Assembly: GCF_023278185.1 (NCBI RefSeq)
Contig: NZ_CP066356.1
Location: 4,270,001 to 4,334,000, forward strand
Direction of reading: 5' to 3'
From: Bradyrhizobium elkanii USDA 76
GTDB lineage: Bacteria; Pseudomonadota; Alphaproteobacteria; Rhizobiales; Xanthobacteraceae
Length of the DNA: 64,000 nucleotides
Shown here: piece by piece, positions 51,381-59,917 of the stretch
How the letters are laid out: the number at the start of each line of letters is the position of its first letter
Position numbering within the stretch: the first letter of the stretch is position 1
Translations under genes and position numbers: made by a program
The notes under the pieces: model-generated
What the model was told of the DNA's origin: nothing
Database searches by the model: none
What the model saw: only the letters and a program-made list of their open reading frames with translations

Positions 51381-51519
51381 GCGTGATGGCGGCGGCTTGA
51401 GCCGCCGTCATTGCACTGTTCCGGCTTCGCTTCGCTCGAAATGTGCTTCTAGTCCCGATATCCACCGCCGCGGAGAGCGCTCCCTTTCCAAAGCGCGCGC
51501 CGGCCGCTACATCCGGCAC

Positions 51520-51960
51520 ATGCCGCTTCATCTCATCAAGCTCGCCGTCGGTTGTGACTCCGTCAAGGAACTCAAGGGCTGGGTTGCCGAACGGATGGCG
51601 ACCGCGAAGAAAAAGGGCCTGCCGCTCCGTCACGTCCACATCACGCGGATGACGCCGAAGCGCGAGGAGGAGGTCCTTGCCGGCGGTTCGCTCTATTGGG
51701 TGATCCGCGGCGAGATCGCCGCGCGCGAGAAGATCATCGCCATCGAGCCGTTCCGCGACAAGGACGGCATCGGCCGCTGCCGGCTGGTGATGCAGCCCAA
51801 GGTGATCGCGGTCTCGCCGCGGCCGATGCGGCCGTTCCAGGGCTGGCGCTACCTGACCGCGGACTCCGCGCCGGCCGATCTCACCAAGTCGAGCGCGGCC
51901 AGCGTGGCATCGATGCCCGAGCCGATGCGTCGCGAGTTGCGCGACCTCGGCTTGCTCTGA
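51520..51960 (+). CDS. DUF1489 family protein
   Basis: A 146-aa soluble protein with the DUF1489 pattern (MPLHLIKLAVGCDSVKELKG, HVHITRMTPKREEEVLAGGS, LYWVIRGEIAARE, RPFQGWRYL). Function unknown; nearly universal in Rhizobiales. ATG 51520 fits the family start; the frame runs further upstream but without family match. Confidence 0.88.
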   Translation: MPLHLIKLAVGCDSVKELKGWVAERMATAKKKGLPLRHVHITRMTPKREEEVLAGGSLYWVIRGEIAAREKIIAIEPFRDKDGIGRCRLVMQPKVIAVSPRPMRPFQGWRYLTADSAPADLTKSSAASVASMPEPMRRELRDLGLL

Positions 51961-51981
51961 GCAATCGAGCGGGATCCGGGA

Positions 51982-52728
51982 TCACTGGGTCACGAGATGC
52001 AGCCGGGCCCATTCTGAGGCCGGGACCTCGACATAACGGCCACCCGCCTTGTCGGCCGTGACGTCGAACAGTTCATGGTCGATCCCCATCTCGCTGAGAT
52101 ATCTCCGGAACTGATCGGTGAAGATTGTCGTGAGGCTGTCGCGGTGCTCGGCAGAGACGTTGGATGCGAGCCGGTCGTAGATCTGCATCCTTGCGGTCAG
52201 GATGACGCGGTTGCCGGGCGGCAGGCTGCGATGCACCCCGCCCGCAAGCATCAATACACATGCAAGCTCGCAGGGTACACCGGAGAGCTTTTCCTTCGCA
52301 TCCAGCGGGCCGCCGGGCCGCTTCAGCGCAAAGCATTCCTCTTCGGATTTTCCGGTGCAGGCCTCGACCTCGGTCGCCGCCACCGCCGCGTCGATGCCGC
52401 GACCGCGCAGGATGCGGCCGAGGCTGGCAGCGACGGTGAGGTCGGACCCCGGTTTGACGTTGATCACCACCGGCAGCTTGCGGCCGTTCTGCCGGTCGAG
52501 GATCGCCAGCAGGCGCTTGTAGGTATCCCACTGCACGGCGCCCTCGGCGGCGATCCAGTCCGAGCAGCCGGGCCCGCAGGCATCGGGTGCACCGTGCGCG
52601 ACATAGAAGATCATCGCGCCGGGCGCCGAATTGACCCCGCCGACCGGCGGCCGGGTCTGCGCCTGCGCCAGGCCTGCGGCCGCGAGCGCGATGCCGAAAG
52701 CAATGCCTTGCCTGAAATAACCGCTCAT
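51982..52728 (-). CDS. Predicted periplasmic protein (COG3904-like, Clp/SppA fold)
   Basis: A 248-aa exported protein with signal peptide (GIAFGIALAAAGLAQAQ). The pattern GAMIFYVAHGAPDACGPGCS, DWIAAEGAV, LPVVINVKPGSDLTVAASLG and CELACVLMLAGGVHR resembles the predicted periplasmic proteins of COG3904, which look like ClpP/SppA-fold proteins. The usual serine of a ClpP-type active site (in CASAC) is replaced here (CELAC), so it may not be a protease. Six or more cysteines suggest disulphides. Confidence 0.7.
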   Translation of the reverse strand: MSGYFRQGIAFGIALAAAGLAQAQTRPPVGGVNSAPGAMIFYVAHGAPDACGPGCSDWIAAEGAVQWDTYKRLLAILDRQNGRKLPVVINVKPGSDLTVAASLGRILRGRGIDAAVAATEVEACTGKSEEECFALKRPGGPLDAKEKLSGVPCELACVLMLAGGVHRSLPPGNRVILTARMQIYDRLASNVSAEHRDSLTTIFTDQFRRYLSEMGIDHELFDVTADKAGGRYVEVPASEWARLHLVTQ

Positions 52729-52849
52729 TCCGATCGCCTCTGAAAGGCGCGATCATCCACGCGTCGGGCCGCGCAGATGAGGCCGAGCCCTCATTACAGG
52801 CTCGAACCTCGTTTGCGCATGAACCGCATCACACTTTCCGGATCCTGCT

Positions 52850-53701
52850 TCAGACCGGGATGTTGTCGATCAGGCGCGTGCTGCCGAGCTTTGCCGCCAC
52901 CAGCATCCGCATCGGGCCGTCCTTCAGCGAGCCGATCGGCGCCAGGGAGGCGGCGTGGCGCACTTCGAGATAATCGAGCACGAAGCCGGCCCTGGTGATC
53001 GCCGCGGCGCCGTCGGCCATTGCGGTCGCGGTATCCTCGCCGGCGCGCAGGCGGCCGGCCGTCTCCTTCATCACCCGATGAAGCTCAGGGGCTGCGCGCC
53101 GTTCCTCCGGGGAGAGGTAGACGTTGCGCGACGACATCGCGAGACCGTCGCGCTCGCGCACCGTTTTGGATCCGATCACCCTGACGCCGAGGTCGAGGTC
53201 CGCGGCCATCTGGGTGACGACCCGGAGCTGCTGAAAGTCCTTCTCGCCGAAGATCGCGAGGTCGGGCCGGACCTGGGTGAACAGCTTGCCGACCACGGTG
53301 GCGACGCCGCCGAAGAAATGCGGTCGGAAGCGATCCTCGAGCCCGGCAGTGGCCGGCCCCTCCGGCACGATCCTGGTGGCGAAGCCGTCCGGGTACATCG
53401 CCTTCACCTCGGGATGCCAGATCAGGTCGACGCCCTCGGCGGCGAGCTTGGCGACGTCTTCCTTCCAGGTGCGCGGATAGGAGCCGAAATCTTCGGTCGG
53501 CGCGAACTGGGTCGGGTTGACGAAGATCGAGACGACGACCCGCTTGGCGCGGCGCTTGGCGAGGCGCACCAGCGACACATGGCCGTCATGGAGCGCTCCC
53601 ATGGTTGGGACCAGCGCGACGGTCGCCTTCTTGGCGCGCAGGGCGTCGACGGCGCGACGAAGGGCGGGGACGGTACGGACGACGGTGGGATTTCTCGGCA
53701 T
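52850..53701 (-). CDS. panC: Pantoate--beta-alanine ligase
   Basis: A 283-aa enzyme that joins pantoate and beta-alanine with ATP in coenzyme A synthesis. The HIGH-type motif is in [16 protein letters not shown], followed by [30 protein letters not shown] and the KMSKS-like region [16 protein letters not shown] 53701 fits family length; the frame stays open upstream to 53818 but adds only low-complexity residues. panB is not in the window. Divergent from mipZ. Confidence 0.95.
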   Translation of the reverse strand: MPRNPTVVRTVPALRRAVDALRAKKATVALVPTMGALHDGHVSLVRLAKRRAKRVVVSIFVNPTQFAPTEDFGSYPRTWKEDVAKLAAEGVDLIWHPEVKAMYPDGFATRIVPEGPATAGLEDRFRPHFFGGVATVVGKLFTQVRPDLAIFGEKDFQQLRVVTQMAADLDLGVRVIGSKTVRERDGLAMSSRNVYLSPEERRAAPELHRVMKETAGRLRAGEDTATAMADGAAAITRAGFVLDYLEVRHAASLAPIGSLKDGPMRMLVAAKLGSTRLIDNIPV

Positions 53702-53989
53702 CTGGTCTCGGCTCGTGGGGCAATCCGGGTGGGGACGAATCTGGGTGGGACGGGTTGGCGTTCGGCAAGTCACGCAGCTTACCAAGTCCGAACCGCTATC
53801 GGCAAACCGCCGCGACAAGCCTTACCCGATCTCGGACGCGCATGGATCACAGCTGCCGTGCCGCCGATCGACGCAGCAGTCTTGCTTGATCGGTTCGTCA
53901 TCAAGCACGGCCGCAATTGATTTCCTGTCGCGGCGATGCATTTCACTTGACCGCAGCGGCGCTCGCTTTGAAGATCATTGACGGGATTT

Positions 53990-53994
53990 GAATC
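53990..53994. promoter_or_regulatory. CcrM methylation site next to mipZ start
   Basis: GAATC (a GANTC site) immediately precedes the mipZ ATG at 53995. In Caulobacter, mipZ expression depends on CcrM methylation and GcrA. Single site, so weak evidence. Confidence 0.3.
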
Positions 53995-54918
53995 ATGTTG
54001 GTGCAGGCTCGTCAGGGTCAATCCGGCTCCGCACATGTCATTGTGCTGGGCAACGAGAAGGGTGGATCGGGAAAGTCGACCACCGCCCTGCATATCGCCG
54101 TCGCGCTGCTGAAGGCCGGGCAGCGCGTCGCCAGCATCGATCTCGACTGCCGCCAGCAGAGCTTCACCCGCTACATCAGCAATCGCCAGGCCTGGGCGCG
54201 ACGCACCGGGCTCGACCTCGAGCTCCCCGCACACCACTGCATCAAGTACGGCGAGACGATGCAGATCGAGGAGAACGAGAACGCGGAATTCCAGCAGTTC
54301 ATGGCCGCGGTGAGCGCGGTGGAACGCGCCTATGATTTCATCGTCATCGACACCCCGGGCGCGGACAGCTACCTGATGCGGCTCGCGCATTCGATGGCCG
54401 ACACTTTGGTGACGCCGATCAACGACAGCTTCCTCGATTTCGACGTGCTCGGTACCGTCGATCCCGCGACCTACGCGGTGACCGGCGAGAGCCATTATGC
54501 GGAGATGGTGCGCGACACCAGGCGCAAGCGCCGCCAGCTCGACGGCGCCTCGACCGACTGGATCGTGGTGCGCAACCGCCTGTCGATGCTCGGCTCGCGC
54601 AACAAGCAGCTGGTCGCTGACGGCTTGAAGCAGCTGTCGCTGCAGCTCGGGTTCCGTTCGGTCGACGGCTTTGCCGAGCGGGTGGTCTATCGCGAATTCT
54701 TCCCACGCGGGCTGACGGCGCTCGACGACATCGACGAGGCGACGCTCGGCACCCGCCCGAGCCTCGGCCACGTCACCGCCCGCGAGGAGGTGATGAGCCT
54801 GCTGCGCGAGCTCAAGCTGCCGCTGGACGAGCGCGGCCGCCGCCGGGCCGCCAACCGGGCCGAATGGTTCAGCCAGGTCGACAAGCCGCTGGAAGTCGAC
54901 GACATCATCGGCAGCTAG
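53995..54918 (+). CDS. mipZ: Division-plane positioning ATPase MipZ
   Basis: A 307-aa ParA/MinD-type ATPase with the deviant Walker A loop NEKGGSGKSTTALHIAVALL (KGGSGKST at 22-29), SIDLDCRQQSFTRYISNR, DFIVIDTPGADSYLMRLAHS and NDSFLDFDVLGTVDP. In alphaproteobacteria MipZ forms a gradient from the poles through ParB and blocks FtsZ polymerisation away from midcell. Length and motifs are typical. ATG 53995 has a weak ribosome site. The next 388 bp hold no gene. Confidence 0.95.
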   Translation: MLVQARQGQSGSAHVIVLGNEKGGSGKSTTALHIAVALLKAGQRVASIDLDCRQQSFTRYISNRQAWARRTGLDLELPAHHCIKYGETMQIEENENAEFQQFMAAVSAVERAYDFIVIDTPGADSYLMRLAHSMADTLVTPINDSFLDFDVLGTVDPATYAVTGESHYAEMVRDTRRKRRQLDGASTDWIVVRNRLSMLGSRNKQLVADGLKQLSLQLGFRSVDGFAERVVYREFFPRGLTALDDIDEATLGTRPSLGHVTAREEVMSLLRELKLPLDERGRRRAANRAEWFSQVDKPLEVDDIIGS

Positions 54919-54968
54919 GCCGTCAGGTACTCCCTCGGGCAGGTTCCAGGGCGCCTGGCGCGCAGCAG

Positions 54969-54982
54969 GTGACGATCGTCAC
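54969..54982. promoter_or_regulatory. Perfect 14-bp palindrome
   Basis: GTGACGATCGTCAC, 51 bp after the mipZ stop. Shares the GTGAC/GTCAC half with the site at 55216. Confidence 0.35.
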
Positions 54983-55215
54983 TTTTGGAGGTTGCAGAAG
55001 CACGGTAGTCTTGCGGGGTTTTCGGCCACTCCGTCGCCAATATGCCGGAACAAAGCTGGCCAGATCCGGTTTTCCCAAGTCAGCCGCGTTCTCGCTCCCG
55101 TCGGCTGGTCTTGAGGTATTATCGTGCCGCAGAGCCATGGCGCTAGAAGCGAATGCACAAAGGTTGTGTGCACCGCACAATGAACGTGCTGCGAAATCCC
55201 AACTTTTAGACTTCC

Positions 55216-55233
55216 TGTCACAGCGCCGTGACA
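55216..55233. promoter_or_regulatory. Inverted repeat before exported hydrolase
   Basis: TGTCAC-AGCGCC-GTGACA: 6-bp arms, 6-bp centre, 74 bp before the ATG. The shape recalls CRP/FNR-family sites (TGTGA-N6-TCACA), but the half-site differs. Confidence 0.4.
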
Positions 55234-55306
55234 TATATTCTCAAAAGGAGGCCGAAGAGTCTCCGGCCAAGAATAGCCCTGAAAAGGCGGGCACCTCGAG
55301 GACGTC

Positions 55307-56248
55307 ATGAAGCGTGGAATTCTCGTTCTGCTTTCTCTCTCCGTGGTGATCACGGCGGCCTATTTCACCGCGAGCAAGTGGGCGATCCGTCACGAAACTC
55401 TCATGTTCAAGGACCCGACGCGCGATGAGCGGCCGGTCGCGGTCGACGTTGCCGTGCGCTTCGACAAGGAGATGCAGGCCGACGCTGGCATGATCACGCT
55501 GCCGGTTGCGATCCTCAATCATGGCAATACCGTCAAATTCACCGAATATTCCTTCCTCGCGAACGTGTTCGCGGCGCGCGGCTATCTGACCATCAGCATT
55601 CAGAACGACCTGCCGTCGGATGGACCGATGGTGACCAAGGTCGGCGAGCTCTATGTCGGCCGCCTGCCGCAGTACCAGCGCGGCATCACCAACATCAAGT
55701 TCGCGATCGAGGAGATGAAGAAGCGCCAGCCGAACGCGGACTACAGCAAGCTGACGATGGTCGGCCATTCCAATGGCGGCGACATCGCGATGTATTTCGC
55801 CAAGCAGTATCCGGACGAGATCAAGAAGGTGGTGACGCTGGACAATCTGCGCGTGCCGTTCATGACCGACGGCAAGTTCAAGATTCTTTCATTCCGGTCT
55901 CACGATTCGCAGTTCAAGCCGGATCCGGGTGTCGTTCCCGATGCCGACGAATGCGAGAAGGCCGGCATCACCGTCGTGAACACCAACTTCCAGCACAACG
56001 ACATGCGGGACACCGGGCCCGAGAAGGCCAAGGACTCGATCCAGGCCATGCTCGATAAATTCCTGGCCGACACCGACAGCGCTGTCGCGCCGGTCGACAC
56101 CAGGAATGCGCCGCCGAAGATTCTGGAGCCGGGTCCCGTCTCGCTCTACGTGCCGGTCGAGAAACCTCAGACCTTGACCGACAAGCTCAAGAAGTCGCTC
56201 TCGCTGACCAAGACCGAGACGAAGAAGGATCCATCAGTCACGAATTGA
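55307..56248 (+). CDS. Exported/anchored alpha/beta hydrolase
   Basis: A 313-aa protein with an N-terminal signal anchor (ILVLLSLSVVITAAYFTASK) and an alpha/beta hydrolase domain; nucleophile Ser in MVGHSNGGDIAMYFAKQY (about residue 150), and a late His in NFQHNDM. Ends in a Lys/Thr-rich tail. It resembles alpha/beta hydrolases of unknown substrate in Rhizobiales. TCGAGGACGTC precedes the ATG. Confidence 0.8.
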   Translation: MKRGILVLLSLSVVITAAYFTASKWAIRHETLMFKDPTRDERPVAVDVAVRFDKEMQADAGMITLPVAILNHGNTVKFTEYSFLANVFAARGYLTISIQNDLPSDGPMVTKVGELYVGRLPQYQRGITNIKFAIEEMKKRQPNADYSKLTMVGHSNGGDIAMYFAKQYPDEIKKVVTLDNLRVPFMTDGKFKILSFRSHDSQFKPDPGVVPDADECEKAGITVVNTNFQHNDMRDTGPEKAKDSIQAMLDKFLADTDSAVAPVDTRNAPPKILEPGPVSLYVPVEKPQTLTDKLKKSLSLTKTETKKDPSVTN

Positions 56249-56337
56249 CCGGGCGGCCCGGGATCCAGGCTGGCCCGTCACGTTGACCAATCCGCTGCCG
56301 CGGCCCACATAGTGTTTGCTGTACGAGGCAAGCGCTG

Positions 56338-57078
56338 ATGGCCGGCAAGACGATCAAACCGACATCCGGAAACGATGTACGCCCGGCTCATGCGCCTGGC
56401 GTGCCGACATCCAGCGCGAACGACATCGCGGCATTCGTCGCCAAGGCGCGGGCGATGTCGCCGCATCGCGCGGGTGCCCGCGGCAGGCTGGTGTTCGCGC
56501 TCGACGCCACGATGAGCCGGCAGCCGACATGGGATATGGCGTGCACGCTGCAGGCGGACATGTTCCGCGAGGCCGGCTCGCTCGGCAGTCTCGATATCCG
56601 CCTCGTCTATTATCGCGGCTTCAATGAGTGCCGCGCGTCGGGCTGGATCTCCGACAGCGCGCAGCTCGCTCGGCTGATGAGCAAGATCGATTGCCAGGGC
56701 GGCAATACCCAGATCGGCAAGGTGCTGTCCGAGACGCGCCGCGAGGCGGTCGAGGCAGGGGTGCGCGCGCTGGTGTTCGTCGGCGACGCGATGGAGGAGA
56801 GCGCCGACGATCTCTGCGCCAAGGCCGGCGAGCTCGGCCTGCTCAAGGTGCCGGTCTTCATGTTTCAGGAGGGCCGGGACATGGCCGCCGAGCAGACGTT
56901 CCGCGAGATCGCGCGACTGACCGGCGGCGCATGGTGCAGGTTCGATCCCGGCGCGGCCGCGCAGCTCCGCGAGCTGCTGCGGGCCGCCGCGGCCTACGCC
57001 GCCGGAGGCCGCGAGGCGTTGCTGCAGCTGGCCAAGACCACGAGCGGTGCGGCGAAGCTGATCGGCCAGATGAAATAG
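56338..57078 (+). CDS. VWA-domain protein
   Basis: A 246-aa soluble protein with a von Willebrand factor A-like domain (about 48-210). The metal motif reads VFALDATMSR (DxTxS, with Thr replacing the first Ser). IDCQGGNTQIGKVL and ALVFVGDAMEES follow at the expected places. In other Rhizobiales I recall this gene near a J-domain gene, as it is here (58960) with a TAXI gene between. Function unknown. Confidence 0.82.
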   Translation: MAGKTIKPTSGNDVRPAHAPGVPTSSANDIAAFVAKARAMSPHRAGARGRLVFALDATMSRQPTWDMACTLQADMFREAGSLGSLDIRLVYYRGFNECRASGWISDSAQLARLMSKIDCQGGNTQIGKVLSETRREAVEAGVRALVFVGDAMEESADDLCAKAGELGLLKVPVFMFQEGRDMAAEQTFREIARLTGGAWCRFDPGAAAQLRELLRAAAAYAAGGREALLQLAKTTSGAAKLIGQMK

Positions 57079-57184
57079 CGCGGCGCCGCGCAGTCTCCGC
57101 CCTTTTGCCCGGCTTGATTTCTTATCGTTCGTGACCGAGGCCGTCTTGGCGGGCTCCGTCAACGCGTCGGGCCCAACCTAGTGT

Positions 57185-57198
57185 TTGACGTGGATCAA
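57185..57198 (+). promoter_or_regulatory. FixK/FNR-type box before the TAXI gene
   Basis: TTGACGTGGATCAA fits TTGA(T/C)-N4-(A/G)TCAA, the FixK/FNR site. If used at -41.5, transcription would start near 57233, giving a leader of about 145 nt before ATG 57378. The -10 is not obvious. Confidence 0.6.
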
Positions 57199-57377
57199 GG
57201 CGTCGCGGCATGGGCATTGAACCATGCAACAAATGGAGGAGCACAGGATGTCTCAGTGCCGGCCGCAAACACTGGGATTTTACGAGGATATCGACTTCAG
57301 ACTTCGGCAGGCTGATCCCCGAGGGGGCTGACTGTCATGCGTTCGCGGCTTGCATTGAGCAACGAGGTCGACGCGCG

Positions 57378-58664
57378 ATGATTGCCGGAGATTATGCCTA
57401 CGGATTTTGGCGCTACCTCTCGATTGCCGGGGCGCTAGCGATATTTCTGGGCGCGGGCGCGTTCATTATGGCGACGTTGCCGCCGCGCGAACTCGTGATG
57501 GCGACCGGCGCCGAGGGCAGCGCCAACTACGAACTGGGTATCCGCTATCGCGAAATCCTGGCGAAAGAAGGCGTCAGGCTGCAGCTCCAGCCGACCTCCG
57601 GCAGCCTCGAAAATCTGAAGTATCTGCGCGACCCGCGGTCGCGGGTCAGCGTTGGGTTCATCCAAGGCGGCACGACGACCGGCAAGGAAGCCCCGGAACT
57701 GGAGTCGCTCGGCACGATCTTCTACGAGCCGTTATGGCTGTTCCGCCGAAGCGAGATTGGAGAAGGCGTACAGGCGTTGCGCGGCCGACGACTTTCGATC
57801 GGTGCCGAAGGAAGCGGCGGGCGCGCCTTGGCGCTGCAAATAATGCAAAGGACCAGGATCGACTCTATCGTCGGAGAAATTTCGGGATATGCACCGCAAG
57901 CTGCGGCGGAGAAACTGGTGGCTGGCGATATCGATGCGGCGTTTATCGTGACTGCCTGGGAGTCTCCCGTCGTGCAATCCATCCTCAATGCCAAAGGCAT
58001 CGAGCTTTCCAGCGCCCAGCGTGCGGATGCCTTCGTCGCGATCTATCCCTTTCTGCACAAACTGGTCCTGCCTGCCGGGGTGATCGATCTGCTGGCGAAC
58101 CGCCCGCCCGCGGATGTCGTGCTGTTGGCGCCGAAGGCCAGTCTCGTCGTGAGGGCTGACCTGCATTCGGCGCTGCAATACGTTCTGCTCAATGCCGCCG
58201 CGGAAATTCATTCGCAGCCCGGCATTTTTCAGAAAGCAGGAGAATTTCCCGCAGCCGAGTCGATCGGCATTCCGCTCAGCCAGGAAGCGCAACGCTATTA
58301 CAAGACCGGGCGGCCGTTCCTGCAAGGTTATCTCCCATTCTGGGGAGCGACGCTGGTGGAGAAGGTGGTCGTCGTGCTGCTCCCGCTGGCCGCCTTGCTG
58401 TTCCCGGTGTTCAAGTTCCTGCCGCAGACCTACGACTGGATGATGCAGCTCAGGATCAGGCGGCTGTACGACGAGATCAGGTCGATCGAGAGCGAGATGA
58501 ATGCCGGGGGCAGGAAGATCGACGTCAGCGCATTGAACGCGAAGCTGGATCTCATGGATCAGCGCGCGAACCAGATGCAATTGCCGAATGTCTATGCGAG
58601 CAGCCTCTATACCCTGCGGAGCCACATCGATCTCGTGCGCACCCGTCTGGCCGCAATGGCTTGA
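57378..58664 (+). CDS. Membrane-anchored TAXI-family solute-binding protein
   Basis: A 428-aa protein: N-terminal helix (YLSIAGALAIFLGAGAFIM), a TAXI-type TRAP solute-binding domain (ELVMATGAEGSANYELGIRY, SVGFIQGGTTTGKEAPELES, GRRLSIGAEGSGGRALALQI), then a second membrane helix (EKVVVVLLPLAALLFPVFKF) and a C-terminal cytoplasmic helical segment. Usual TAXI proteins are free periplasmic receptors with a fused permease gene nearby; no permease is in the window. This form is known in Rhizobiales but its job is unclear; it may act as a sensor. ATG 57378 follows AACGAGGTCGACGC; an in-frame ATG 57210 lies only 12 bp after the FixK-type box. Confidence 0.83.
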   Translation: MIAGDYAYGFWRYLSIAGALAIFLGAGAFIMATLPPRELVMATGAEGSANYELGIRYREILAKEGVRLQLQPTSGSLENLKYLRDPRSRVSVGFIQGGTTTGKEAPELESLGTIFYEPLWLFRRSEIGEGVQALRGRRLSIGAEGSGGRALALQIMQRTRIDSIVGEISGYAPQAAAEKLVAGDIDAAFIVTAWESPVVQSILNAKGIELSSAQRADAFVAIYPFLHKLVLPAGVIDLLANRPPADVVLLAPKASLVVRADLHSALQYVLLNAAAEIHSQPGIFQKAGEFPAAESIGIPLSQEAQRYYKTGRPFLQGYLPFWGATLVEKVVVVLLPLAALLFPVFKFLPQTYDWMMQLRIRRLYDEIRSIESEMNAGGRKIDVSALNAKLDLMDQRANQMQLPNVYASSLYTLRSHIDLVRTRLAAMA

Positions 58665-58959
58665 CCGGGACACACGACAGAACGGCATCATGAAGCTTGT
58701 GCGCGGCGGACTCAGGCGCAAGCCCGAATTTCCAGACCTCGGCGGACCTTGCGTTGAACAGGCGTCGAATTCGGCGGCCCCCAGCATCCGTTGGAAACCG
58801 TTGGTTCAAGCGGACATCGGGTGTGCGCGGCACAATCGACCATTTTATGGGTCCATGGCGCAGCCAGTCGCCGACGTCGGCGCCACGCGGCTGCGCTTCA
58901 CACTCCGGTGAGACGAAGCTCCGCATGCTTTTTGCCGCCGGGCCGCCTATATTCCAGAC

Positions 58960-59679
58960 ATGCCAACCCTGATCGCTGGCGTCGTCGCCGTTGTCGTCCT
59001 TTATTCCGCGCTGCAGATGTTTCGTGCGGCCAATCCTGCCGTGCTTGCGCGCGCGATCAAGATCGGCGGCGGGGTGCTCGCACTGGCGGTCGCGGCCTTT
59101 ACCGGCGTGCGGGGCGAACTGGCAGTGGCAATTCCGCTCGGCATCTTCGGCGCCGGACTGCTCGGCTGGTCGCCGTTCGGAAGCACCGGATTTCCCAATC
59201 TCGGCGGCATGTTCGGCGGTTCGCGCAGCCAGGGACAAAGCTCGCGGGTGCGCTCGCAATATCTCGATATGACCCTCGATCACGGCAGCGGCGTGCTCAG
59301 GGGCCAGATCGTGGCCGGACCGCAGGCCGGCCGCATGCTCGATGAGTTCGACCTGTCGCAGCTATTGGCGATGGTTCCGAGCTTCGACGCCGAGAGCGTC
59401 GCGCTACTTGAAAGCTATCTGGACCGCCGCTTTCCCGCCTGGCGTCAGGACGCACAGGGCGACCGGGCACGGGGGCAGGGCCGTGCGGCGTCGGGCGGCA
59501 AAATGACGAACGAGGAGGCCTATCAGATCCTTGGCCTGCAGCCGGGAGCGTCGCGCGACGACATCAGCCGGGCTCACCGTACCCTGATGAAGAAACTCCA
59601 TCCCGACCAGGGGGGCTCGACGTACCTCGCGGCCCGTGTGAACGAGGCCAAGGACACTCTGCTTCGCACGCATCTCTAA
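58960..59679 (+). CDS. Membrane-anchored J-domain protein
   Basis: A 239-aa protein: two N-terminal membrane helices (about 2-20 and 35-65), a middle domain (SQYLDMTLDHGSGVLRGQIV, DLSQLLAMV) and a C-terminal J domain (EAYQILGLQPGASRDDISRA, the HPD motif in KKLHPDQGG). The layout is like the Tim14/DnaJ-type membrane co-chaperones. It would recruit DnaK to the inner membrane. No DnaK gene nearby. Confidence 0.87.
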   Translation: MPTLIAGVVAVVVLYSALQMFRAANPAVLARAIKIGGGVLALAVAAFTGVRGELAVAIPLGIFGAGLLGWSPFGSTGFPNLGGMFGGSRSQGQSSRVRSQYLDMTLDHGSGVLRGQIVAGPQAGRMLDEFDLSQLLAMVPSFDAESVALLESYLDRRFPAWRQDAQGDRARGQGRAASGGKMTNEEAYQILGLQPGASRDDISRAHRTLMKKLHPDQGGSTYLAARVNEAKDTLLRTHL

Positions 59680-59859
59680 CTCCGGCTACGCTACCAACGC
59701 CACAGCCGAGAGCTGCCTTCCGTTTCTGATTGATGCCCCGTCTGGCCCGCCGCTGTCCGGCGTGGCCGATCGCTCTTTCGGGAAAACTTAACCGTAAAAT
59801 CTTGACGAGAAGTTTCATGTTCGTGCCGCGCGCGGCCGGCCGGCCGTTTCGCGAGGGCA

Positions 59860-59894
59860 AAAACAAAACGGCCGGCGCTTGCGGCGCCGGCCGT
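59860..59894 (-). terminator. Rho-independent terminator of the carboxypeptidase gene
   Basis: On the minus strand ACGGCCGGCGC (59894-59884) pairs with GCGCCGGCCGT (59878-59868), 5-nt loop, followed by TTTTGTTT. It lies 24 bp after the stop of the gene at 59918. Confidence 0.85.
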
Positions 59895-59917
59895 TCGAAA
59901 TCAGCTGATGCCGACGA

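Larger units (their letters stand above)
54919..55306. other. Gene-free region with two GTGAC palindromes
   Basis: About 390 bp between mipZ and the exported hydrolase. It contains GTGACGATCGTCAC (54969-54982, perfect 14-bp palindrome) and TGTCAC-N6-GTGACA (55216-55233). No open frame here is convincing. Confidence 0.5.

Noticed and set aside
58552..59283. Minus-strand frame between the TAXI and J-domain genes
   Set aside because: Overlaps both neighbours on the other strand; no recognisable domain. The 295-bp gap (58665-58959) shows nothing convincing.
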